A stretch of DNA of 5,754 nt, taken from positions 1-5,754 of the forward strand of contig JAGRHX010000670.1 in the NCBI GenBank assembly GCA_020444775.1, given 5' to 3'. Positions within the stretch are counted from its first letter, which is position 1, and every line of letters starts with the position of its first letter. Below, in pieces: positions 1 to 5,754 of this stretch. Below the pieces are notes generated by a model. That model had not been told where the DNA came from. It saw only the letters and a list, made by a program, of their open reading frames with translations, and made no database searches. The translations under genes were made by a program, and so were the position numbers. Source of the stretch: Gammaproteobacteria bacterium (lineage in GTDB: Bacteria; Pseudomonadota; Gammaproteobacteria; HK1).

Positions 1-1923
1 CTGGCCCTGTGCGAGCATGTCCTGGGCTTCGCACGATCGACCTGGGTCCTGACCCTGTTCGCCCTGCTCTCGCAGCTGGCGGCCTTCGCCCTGGGCCGAC
101 GCCTGGGCCTGGGCGCGGGCGACGAAGACGACCCTCGCGTCCGCGCGCGGGGCTGGCTGCTGGGGCTGGTCGCGGCGGCGGGGCTGGCTCTGCACCCGCT
201 GGATCTGTGGATCTCCTGCTTCCCGGTCACCGAGAACCTGGCGCGGGCGGCCTTGCTCGGCAGCGCTGCCCTGGCCCTCGAGGCCGAGGCTGCCGAGCGT
301 CGCGGCCAGGTCGGCGTGGGCGTGCTGGCGATCCTCGCCGGTCTGGTCTTCTCTCTGGGTGTGTTCGCCCGCGGCTCGATGCTGGCGCTGGCGATCGTCC
401 TGGCGCCGCTGCTGATCCTCGCCGCGCCGAGCCGGAGCCGGCGCTTCTGGTTGCCGGCGCTGGTGCTGGGCAGCACCGCCGCGGCCATGCAGGCGATCGT
501 CCATTCGTGGCCCTACTTCTTCAGCGCCGCCAGCAACCACTTTCACGTGCCGCGGATCCAGCCGCGGATCGGCGAGGCGCTGGCCTGGTCGGCGGTCGCC
601 GGCGCAGCGGTGCTGGCCGCCGCGCCGCTCTTCGATCGTCTACGCCGACGCTGGCCGGTCCTCGATCGCCTGGCCGCCGCGAGCCTGTGGGGGCTGGGTC
701 TGCTTGCGTTGCTGGGGGCCTTCGCCGCCGCAGCCTACCGGGCCCTCGATCAGGGCGACGCCTATGGACCGACGCAGCAGGTGAGCAGCGTGCTGTGGCG
801 CCACGGTGGCCCGGCTGCGCTGCTCCTGGGTCTGGTCGGTCTGGCGGTGGCGGCTGCTCGTTCGCGGCGGGCAGCATCGTCGCTGACGCGGGTGCTCGTG
901 GCCCTCGCCTGCGTCGTCGTGATGATCAGCGCGCTCAAGGAGGGCGTGCGCTACGAATTTTATTACGCCCGCTACTTGGTGGGCGACGCCATCCCGGTGC
1001 TGACCGTGGCCGCGGCCTGGCTGCTGGTCGAGCTCGTCGATCGTGCGCGGGCGCGCTGGGGTCCGCGCGTGGCTCCGCTGGTGCTGGCGGTGCTGACCCT
1101 GGCCTGGTGGGTGCCGCCGCTGCGGGTGCTGAGCCGGCCCGTGTACTGGAGCCGCGATCTCGCCGACGACCCCGAGGGACTCGCCGCCATGTTCGAGTCG
1201 GTCCCCGACGACGCCGTGCTGATCTTCGATCACCAGGAGCCCCTGCGCTGGCGCGGCTACCTGGCGACGCCGGCGTTTCTCAGCTTCGGTCGCAACGTGC
1301 TGATCTATCCCAACGGCGCGCTCATCGAGCGGGCGCTGGTCTCGAACACGCCGGTGTACATGATCTCCGGCGGCTGGGTGGGGCAGGATCGCCAGCTGTG
1401 GCCCGGAACCGGCCCCTGGCGCACGACCGTGGTCGCCCGCGGTCACTACCGGGCGCTGCGGGCCGAGGTCGTCGAAGGGGCCATGCCCGAGCGCATGCAC
1501 GAGTGGGGCGGACCCTGGGAGCTGCATCGCTTCGATCGCTCGATCTGGCGCGGCACCGGGGCCCTGAGCCTGATGCCCGGTTCGAGCTTCGTCGCCCGCG
1601 ACGAGCCGGGGGTGCTCGCGAGCGAGGTGCTGCCCCTGCGCTGGCAGCAAGGGGCGGCGATCGAGCTGCTGTTGGCCTCGGTGCGCGCGGCCGAGGGCTG
1701 CGAGCTCTCGGCGGCGCTGCGCGAGGCCGACGGACGCGAAGAGGCGCTGGTTCGGGTCGACTCGGATCGCCCCAACCTCCTGCGCTTCGCCATGCCACCA
1801 ATTGGGCCGGCGCCGGCTGGCGAGACCGAGGCTTCGCGCGAGGCCGCCCTGGTCGTGCGCTGGGCCTGCCCCGAGGCCCGCGCGCTGCCCTGGCGGCGCT
1901 TGAGCATGCGTTGGGAGCGATAG
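1..1923 (+). CDS. Multi-spanning membrane protein, probable GT-C (ArnT/PMT-like) glycosyltransferase, 5'-truncated
   Basis: The frame is open from the first base to TAG at 1921-1923, giving 640 visible residues; the true start lies outside the window. About ten hydrophobic segments occupy residues 13 to about 375 (for example near 13-32, 103-121, 124-143, 150-167, 195-213, 225-245 and several between 265 and 375), separated by short Arg-rich loops. The pattern F-P-V-T-E-N (74-79) before a helix, then a helix carrying an L-A-G-L-V-F-S-L-G-V-F-A-R-G segment, and later Y-A-R-Y-L before a proline-containing helix, resembles GT-C enzymes that transfer sugars from polyprenyl-phosphate donors at the outer face of the inner membrane. 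Residues from about 384 to 640 form a soluble, probably periplasmic domain. The N-terminal loop with the catalytic acidic residue of GT-C enzymes is not in the window, so activity and substrate cannot be judged. It could instead be an unrelated polytopic protein. Codon use is extremely GC-rich. Confidence 0.72.
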   Translation: MALCEHVLGFARSTWVLTLFALLSQLAAFALGRRLGLGAGDEDDPRVRARGWLLGLVAAAGLALHPLDLWISCFPVTENLARAALLGSAALALEAEAAERRGQVGVGVLAILAGLVFSLGVFARGSMLALAIVLAPLLILAAPSRSRRFWLPALVLGSTAAAMQAIVHSWPYFFSAASNHFHVPRIQPRIGEALAWSAVAGAAVLAAAPLFDRLRRRWPVLDRLAAASLWGLGLLALLGAFAAAAYRALDQGDAYGPTQQVSSVLWRHGGPAALLLGLVGLAVAAARSRRAASSLTRVLVALACVVVMISALKEGVRYEFYYARYLVGDAIPVLTVAAAWLLVELVDRARARWGPRVAPLVLAVLTLAWWVPPLRVLSRPVYWSRDLADDPEGLAAMFESVPDDAVLIFDHQEPLRWRGYLATPAFLSFGRNVLIYPNGALIERALVSNTPVYMISGGWVGQDRQLWPGTGPWRTTVVARGHYRALRAEVVEGAMPERMHEWGGPWELHRFDRSIWRGTGALSLMPGSSFVARDEPGVLASEVLPLRWQQGAAIELLLASVRAAEGCELSAALREADGREEALVRVDSDRPNLLRFAMPPIGPAPAGETEASREAALVVRWACPEARALPWRRLSMRWER

Positions 1924-1946
1924 CGTCCCGTGATAGAAACGCCGCG

Positions 1947-3467
1947 ATGGCCAAGCGCGGCATCCCCTTCGGCAAGCGACCGCCGGGCCCCGGTGGCGCC
2001 GAGTGGGGCAAGCCCGCGGGTCCCGAGCGAGACGAGCCGTGGCACTCGGATCTGCAGGGGCAAGGTCACCCGCCGCGACCCGAGCCTCGCCCCTCCAATC
2101 GCCCGCCGATCCACAGCGTGCGCCAGGCGATCGAGCTGGCCAACCGCGCCCTCGAGCGCGCCTTCCCGTCCATGTGGATCGAGGGCGAGGTCTCCAACCT
2201 GGTGCTGCCGCGCAGCGGTCACGCCTACTTCACCCTCAAGGACGCCAGCGCGGCCCTGCCCACGGCGATGTGGGCGACCTCGGTCCGACGCCTGCGCTTT
2301 CGCCTGGAGGAGGGCCAGCGCCTGCGGGTCTTCGGGCGCATGGCGATCTACGCCGCCCAGGGACGCTTTCAGCTCTACGCCGATCGGGCCGAGCCGGCGG
2401 GCCTGGGCGAGCTCACCCTGCAGCTCGAGCAGCTCAAGCGCCGCCTGGCCGGCGAGGGTCTGTTCGCCGCCGATCGCAAGCGGCCGCTGCCGCCCTGGCC
2501 CAAGCTGGTCGGCGTGGTCACCAGCCCCAGCGGCGCGGCGATCCACGACATCCTCGAGGTCGTTCGTCGTCGCATGCCCACGCCGATCCTGCTGGCGCCG
2601 GCCAAGGTGCAGGGGCCCGAGGCGCCCTTCGAGCTCATCGCCGCCCTGCGTCGGCTGGCGCGGGTCGAGGCCGTCGAGGTCATCATCCTCGGTCGCGGCG
2701 GCGGATCCATGGAGGATCTGTGGGCCTTCAACCACGAGGGCCTGGCGCGGGCGGTGGCCGAGTGTCCCAAGCCCGTGGTCTCGGCCGTCGGGCACGAGGT
2801 CGACGTGACGATCGCTGAATTGGTCGCTGACCGGCGTGCGGCGACGCCGAGCGCAGCGGCGGAAATCGCTGTGCCAGAGGAGGCCGATTCACGGCGACAA
2901 CTCTCGCTGCTGCGCGAACGTTTGGGCCGACAAGTCGAACGACGATTGCGCGACGCACGCCGAACGATCGAGGCGACGCGCGCCAAGCTGGCCGCACCTC
3001 AGCGACTGATCGATCGTCGGCGCTTGCTGATCGACGAGCTGAGCCAGCGCAGCGAACGCTCGCTCAACCAGCGATTGCGCGCCGCGCGAGAAGTTCTGGC
3101 CAGCGCGATGCTACGACTCGAGCGACAGCGTCCGCAGACCCAGCTGTTGCGTTCGGCGGAGCGGATCAGCGGATTGCACCAACGGCTGGTGGCGACGATG
3201 CACGGACGCCTTGGCGAAAATCGCAGCCATTTAGGCTATTTGGCTGGGCGATTGAACGCCCTCAGCCCATTGGCGGTGCTCGAGCGCGGCTACAGCGTGA
3301 CGCGAAACCTGCGCGGTGAGGTGTTGGTCGAGGCCAATGCCGCTAACCTTGGAGAAATGCTGCTGATTGACCTTTTTCGCGGAAGATTGCAGGTGCGCGT
3401 GGAACAGCAGTTGGACGCGGAATCATCGCCGAGGCCGGCTGGACTTGACGAAGGCAAATCCCACTGA
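1947..3467 (+). CDS. xseA: Exodeoxyribonuclease VII large (catalytic) subunit
   Basis: This 506-residue protein is XseA, the catalytic subunit of exonuclease VII, a cytoplasmic enzyme that degrades single-stranded DNA from both ends into oligonucleotides and acts in repair. The order is standard: OB-fold DNA-binding domain (about 55-150, with W-I-E-G-E-V-S-N), nuclease core (about 170-310), long coiled-coil stalk (about 312-435), and C-terminal segment with L-S-P-L-A-V-L-E-R-G-Y (439-449). D201, R250 (in G-R-G-G-G-S), H283 and D286 (in G-H-E-V-D) match by motif and spacing the E. coli residues D155, R205, H238 and D241. The ATG at 1947 is chosen because it follows the upstream stop and is the nearest in-frame ATG, but no good Shine-Dalgarno is visible; TTG at 1911 is a weaker alternative. 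Residues 1-54 are a Pro/Gly/Arg-rich extension, making it longer than E. coli XseA (456). The gene ends in tandem stops TGA-TAA. xseB is not adjacent. Codon use changes abruptly at residue 290. Confidence 0.95.
   Translation: MAKRGIPFGKRPPGPGGAEWGKPAGPERDEPWHSDLQGQGHPPRPEPRPSNRPPIHSVRQAIELANRALERAFPSMWIEGEVSNLVLPRSGHAYFTLKDASAALPTAMWATSVRRLRFRLEEGQRLRVFGRMAIYAAQGRFQLYADRAEPAGLGELTLQLEQLKRRLAGEGLFAADRKRPLPPWPKLVGVVTSPSGAAIHDILEVVRRRMPTPILLAPAKVQGPEAPFELIAALRRLARVEAVEVIILGRGGGSMEDLWAFNHEGLARAVAECPKPVVSAVGHEVDVTIAELVADRRAATPSAAAEIAVPEEADSRRQLSLLRERLGRQVERRLRDARRTIEATRAKLAAPQRLIDRRRLLIDELSQRSERSLNQRLRAAREVLASAMLRLERQRPQTQLLRSAERISGLHQRLVATMHGRLGENRSHLGYLAGRLNALSPLAVLERGYSVTRNLRGEVLVEANAANLGEMLLIDLFRGRLQVRVEQQLDAESSPRPAGLDEGKSH
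2814..2822. other. Compositional and codon-use breakpoint inside xseA
   Basis: Before this point the 289 xseA codons contain no TTG and no GAA. From the GCT-GAA-TTG codons here to the stop, 217 codons contain about 13 TTG, 11 GAA and 12 CGA. GC in sample 60-base lines falls from 46/60 (1021-1080) and 43/60 (2701-2760) to 38/60 (3001-3060), 36/60 (3301-3360) and 34/60 (3961-4020). The reading frame and the XseA motif continue without a break across it. The exact crossover could lie some tens of bases either side, because the surrounding motif is highly conserved. Confidence 0.7.
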
Positions 3468-3481
3468 TAACGCAATGAGTT

Positions 3482-4423
3482 ATGGGTGCCCTCGTCTTTG
3501 TCTATGATCCGAACGAAACGTCGCGCAATTATGCGGCCGACGTTCTGACAAAGCTCGGCACAGAAGTCACCGCAGTGAGTAGCGCGGCCGAAGCGACAGC
3601 GCTGCTCGAAGAAGCAACCCCCGATCTGCTGCTGCTCGCAGGGAACCGCGCGGGGATCGAGATCTGTCAGTACGTGCAAGGTTTTACCGGCATCCGCGCG
3701 CCGATCGTCGCGTTGTTGGATGCAAACCAGTCGATAGAACCAACGCTCAAGGAGATGGATGCCGACGGCTATCTCCGTCAGCCAGCGACGGCAGCCGCGC
3801 TAGAAACGACGCTATCTTTGGCGGAGCGGCTTCGCGCGTTGCGTCGCCAGCGTGACGAAAGCGAGCACGCATTGCTCGAGCTGCGCGGCAAGTTGGAGCT
3901 GCAAAAGAGCACGACGGATCCGAGTCAACTCTTTCACCATTTCGATTCGATCAAAGACCTATTGGCGTTGGAGGTACGGCGCGCTAAGCGCTACGGCTAT
4001 CCGCTATCGCTGATGATGATCGGAATCGATGCAGTCGAACAGCTGGGTGAAAAGGAGGCGGGAGAGCTCAAGCGCAAGGTGACGGCGGGGTTGGCGATCG
4101 CTGTGGCCAAGGCCGTGCGGGTGATCGACCTGCCGATCCACTATGCCGATGACCGCATTATGGTGTTTTTGCCGCATACCGACCTAGAGGGCGCAGCCGA
4201 GGTCGGACGGCGAATCCGGCGAAGAATCAAGCGCATAACCTATCGCCGAGGCGAGGAAACGACAAACATGACCGCAAGCGTAGGGTTGACGGGGATTGGG
4301 TCGGGGGACAAAGTTACGTTTTCGCGGTTGATTCGCAATGCGACAGCAGCATTACGGGCCGCGCAACTTAAGGGCGGCGACCGACTCGTAGAGCGAGCGC
4401 CGACCGACGACGAGGACGAGTAG
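3482..4423 (+). CDS. Degenerate receiver domain fused to degenerate GGDEF-like domain (predicted non-catalytic regulator)
   Basis: The protein has 313 residues. Residues 3-112 have the alternating hydrophobic pattern of a response-regulator receiver, but only D9 remains of the acidic pair. The phospho-acceptor Asp after P-D-L-L-L-L is Ala (A53), the conserved Thr/Ser is Leu (L79), and the conserved Lys before Pro is Gln (Q100). A charged helix likely to form a coiled coil (about 107-142) leads to a GGDEF-like domain (about 146-305) with R-R-A-K-R-Y-G-Y-P-L-S-L, the V-F-L-P-H-T-D-L-E-G-A strand-helix, an A-S-V-G strand and an A-A-L-R-A-A-Q-L-K-G-G-D-R-L end. The GGDEF signature reads A-D-D-R-I (222-226), and the first metal-binding Asp of the usual D-I-D is Gly (G181). 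Neither phosphotransfer nor cyclic di-GMP synthesis is expected; a binding or scaffold role is an inference. It ends in an acidic tail (T-D-D-E-D-E). ATG is 14 bases after xseA; the ribosome binding site is weak. Confidence 0.88.
   Translation: MGALVFVYDPNETSRNYAADVLTKLGTEVTAVSSAAEATALLEEATPDLLLLAGNRAGIEICQYVQGFTGIRAPIVALLDANQSIEPTLKEMDADGYLRQPATAAALETTLSLAERLRALRRQRDESEHALLELRGKLELQKSTTDPSQLFHHFDSIKDLLALEVRRAKRYGYPLSLMMIGIDAVEQLGEKEAGELKRKVTAGLAIAVAKAVRVIDLPIHYADDRIMVFLPHTDLEGAAEVGRRIRRRIKRITYRRGEETTNMTASVGLTGIGSGDKVTFSRLIRNATAALRAAQLKGGDRLVERAPTDDEDE
4412..4416 (+). promoter_or_regulatory. Possible Shine-Dalgarno for the lipoprotein GTG start
   Basis: GAGGA lies within the last codons of the upstream gene, about 12 bases before the GTG at 4429. 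The spacing is slightly long. It is the only purine-rich match near this start and would tie translation of the lipoprotein to that of the upstream gene. Confidence 0.3.
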
Positions 4424-4428
4424 TCGCG

Positions 4429-4521
4429 GTGTTGTATCGGGGGGGCGTAGAGACGCGAGCGCAAGGCTGGCGCGGTTTGGTGTTGCACGCGCTGCTGCTC
4501 TCGGTGTTCTTCGCCGGCTGC
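4429..4521 (+). other. Lipoprotein signal peptide and lipobox
   Basis: These codons encode a 30-residue signal peptide plus the modified Cys. Arg residues at 4, 10 and 15 form the n-region, residues 17-28 the hydrophobic core, and F-A-G-C the cleavage site. Phe at -3 is less usual than Leu, but Ala at -2 and Gly at -1 are standard. Confidence 0.8.
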
Positions 4522-5754
4522 GCACGGGGCGACATCGGCCGACGCAAAGACGCGACGCGTGTCGACGGCGCGATCCGGCAGGATAGCTCGACGCTAGCGG
4601 ACATCGCGGTCGACGATGGACCGATCGACGCGATGTTGATCAATGCGGCGCGGGAATCCAGCGTTGAAGACGCAGCGCGTGACGGTCGGACGATCGACGC
4701 GGCGGCCGATTTGTCGATCGCGCCTGATCGCGGGCCGGCAGATCTGAGCGCACCTGATCTGTGGCTGGCTGACTTGGGCCCGACGGCACCAAACGTCGGC
4801 GAGCCATGTACCAGCGATACAACTTGTCGCGGTGGAACGGCCTGTCGACTGGAGCTGGCCGGCGGCGTTCGCATCTGCACGATGGCATGCGTCGCCGATG
4901 ATCCGTCGACGACCGCGGCGAACGAGGATACCTGTCCGCTACCGCAACGCAACATTTGCACACACATCCCGCTGACCAATGGCACCACGGGGCGCTACTG
5001 TTTGCAGCGCTGTAAGCCGAGCGAGACCGCGAACGCCTGCCCGGCGCAGTTGAAGTGCGCGATCGATTCCCCGCTATTTACGCGACGCCTGGGGCAGGCG
5101 GTGTGCATGTTCTCGGCCTGCAAGACCAACAGCGACTGTCCGGTTATTCAGAGCACGACATGCAGCGCTACGACGGGGATCGGCTGCAACGCGGCGGGGG
5201 GCGAGTTTTGCTTGTCGCTCGAAACCAATCGAGCCCAGTGCGCCAAACCGGGCAAGTGCGATCTGAACACCGGCCGCTGCAAGCCGCACGCGCAGGGGAT
5301 GCTCGGCGCGAAGATCGGTGATGCCTGCGCAGCCGATACAGACTGCCCGGACGGCGCGGTCTGCTTACAGCCGTTGGATACAGGTCGCTTCGCCAACGGC
5401 TACTGCACGATCGTTGGCTGCGTGTTCAATTTGAGCGCGACGCAATGTCCGACCGGTAGCGCCTGCAATCGCGCGTTTTACAGCGGCTTGTGCCAGAAGA
5501 CCTGTTCGCTGGCGACCGCTTCTGACTGTCGCGGTCACGGCAAAGATAGCCTCGGGGACTATGAGTGCTACGACTGGTCGCGGATCCTGGCTAGCGACGG
5601 CAAGCCGACGACGACTGCGCCGGTCTGCGATACGCCACTGCCTTGCTCGGCGCTAACCTGCAGCGTGCTGGGCGATGCGACCAACACGACAAACATGAGC
5701 TGCCGAGATCCGCTGACCAACAAGGTCGTTGCATCAACGACTAGCGGCGCGATG
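4429..5754 (+). CDS. Cysteine-rich surface lipoprotein, 3'-truncated
   Basis: The frame stays open to the window edge (442 residues seen), so the C-terminus is missing. The GTG at 4429, five bases after the previous stop, gives an Arg-containing n-region, a hydrophobic core L-V-L-H-A-L-L-L-S-V and the lipobox F-A-G-C with Cys at residue 31. This predicts processing by signal peptidase II and lipid anchoring; Ala at +2 fits outer-membrane sorting by the E. coli rule. Residues 32-126 are an Asp-rich, probably disordered linker. From 127 on there are 35 cysteines in about 315 residues, in repeated modules that should be disulfide-bonded outside the cytoplasm. This layout of lipobox, Asp-rich linker and Cys modules of the type C-x3-D-x-D-C-P is common among predicted surface proteins of Myxococcota, often annotated as Dickkopf-like Cys-rich; function is unknown. 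Alternative starts are TTG 4432, TTG 4477 and GTG 4480; the last two would leave almost no n-region. Confidence 0.85.
   Translation, partial: MLYRGGVETRAQGWRGLVLHALLLSVFFAGCARGDIGRRKDATRVDGAIRQDSSTLADIAVDDGPIDAMLINAARESSVEDAARDGRTIDAAADLSIAPDRGPADLSAPDLWLADLGPTAPNVGEPCTSDTTCRGGTACRLELAGGVRICTMACVADDPSTTAANEDTCPLPQRNICTHIPLTNGTTGRYCLQRCKPSETANACPAQLKCAIDSPLFTRRLGQAVCMFSACKTNSDCPVIQSTTCSATTGIGCNAAGGEFCLSLETNRAQCAKPGKCDLNTGRCKPHAQGMLGAKIGDACAADTDCPDGAVCLQPLDTGRFANGYCTIVGCVFNLSATQCPTGSACNRAFYSGLCQKTCSLATASDCRGHGKDSLGDYECYDWSRILASDGKPTTTAPVCDTPLPCSALTCSVLGDATNTTNMSCRDPLTNKVVASTTSGAM
4522..4806 (+). repeat. Asp-rich linker with five-residue aspartate periodicity
   Basis: The segment of about 95 residues has no cysteine and is rich in Asp, Ala and Ile. 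Near its end Asp residues fall at 94, 100, 105, 110 and 115, that is 6, 5, 5 and 5 residues apart, three of them followed directly by Leu in an A/P-D-L-x-x pattern. At DNA level the copies have diverged and are not identical. It probably spaces the Cys-rich part away from the membrane anchor. Confidence 0.65.
4825..5505 (+). repeat. Five degenerate Cys modules, C-x5/7-C-x8/15-C-x3/4-C
   Basis: Cys codons group into fours: 4825/4843/4876/4888 (spacings 5, 10, 3), 4933/4957/4999/5011 (7, 13, 3), 5038/5056/5104/5119 (5, 15, 4), 5344/5362/5404/5419 (5, 13, 4) and 5446/5464/5491/5503 (5, 8, 3). In four of the five the first Cys is followed by Pro. A variant block with different spacing lies between the third and fourth (about 5134-5328). 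The DNA itself is not repetitive, so these are old, diverged protein repeats. Confidence 0.65.

Noticed and set aside
9..1946. The xseA reading frame stays open upstream almost to the window start, which could suggest a 1152-residue protein.
   Set aside because: The upstream part translates to Arg/Gly/Pro-rich low-complexity sequence with no domain pattern, while another frame over the same bases encodes a convincing membrane protein. It is an effect of very high GC.
1446..2795. Long antisense open frame (about 449 codons), and another at 640-1650.
   Set aside because: Both lie opposite well-supported genes, give His/Arg/Gln-rich non-domain sequence, and are expected where the sense strand rarely has TTA, CTA or TCA in the matching phase.
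3468..3481. Looked for xseB directly after xseA.
   Set aside because: Only 14 bases separate xseA from the next gene, which is not XseB. The two subunit genes are unlinked in E. coli too, so this is not remarkable.
3467..3483. Inverted repeat ATAAC/GTTAT with a seven-base loop over the start of the regulator gene, considered as a terminator or translation-control hairpin.
   Set aside because: The five-pair stem has only one G-C pair and no following T-run, so it is too weak to support a call.
3482..4423. Calling this gene an active diguanylate cyclase response regulator.
   Set aside because: The phospho-acceptor Asp, Thr and Lys positions, the GGDEF signature and the first metal ligand are all substituted.
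5055..5321. Small + strand ORF of 88 codons.
   Set aside because: It lies out of frame inside the lipoprotein gene, whose Cys spacing pattern runs straight through.

Overview
The window holds four genes, all on the + strand and almost touching. The gaps are 23, 14 and 5 bases, with no terminator or recognisable promoter between them, so they probably form one transcription unit or part of one. Both ends are cut: the first gene enters from the left and the last runs off the right edge. No RNA genes, mobile elements or CRISPR arrays were found. High GC, a cysteine-rich lipoprotein with an aspartate-periodic linker, and a receiver/GGDEF-like regulator suggest a Myxococcota or related former deltaproteobacterium. 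That assignment rests on style, not on a marker gene.

Layout: (1) 1-1923, C-terminal 640 residues of a multi-spanning membrane protein resembling GT-C (ArnT/PMT-like) glycosyltransferases, with a soluble C-terminal domain. (2) 1947-3467, xseA, the large catalytic subunit of exodeoxyribonuclease VII, complete, with all four expected catalytic residues and a roughly 50-residue proline/glycine-rich N-terminal extension. (3) 3482-4423, a two-domain protein with a receiver-like fold followed by a GGDEF-like fold; the signature residues of both domains are largely lost, so it looks like a pseudo-receiver/pseudo-diguanylate cyclase. (4) 4429-5754 and beyond, a secreted lipoprotein with 36 cysteines in 442 visible residues, arranged in degenerate repeated modules.

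The genes do not form an obvious pathway. Gene 1 suggests cell-surface glycan or lipid modification, gene 2 DNA repair, gene 3 signalling without catalysis, gene 4 a surface protein. The most striking signal is a sharp change in codon use inside xseA, near 2814, at one of the most conserved stretches of the family. Everything to the left is very GC-rich (sample lines 72-77%) and nearly lacks TTG and GAA codons; everything to the right is lower in GC (sample lines 57-63%) and uses TTG, GAA and CGA freely. This could be a homologous-recombination junction or a chimeric assembly. I see no clear evidence of a wholly new system; the best candidates for novelty are the doubly degenerate regulator and the lipoprotein encoded directly after it.
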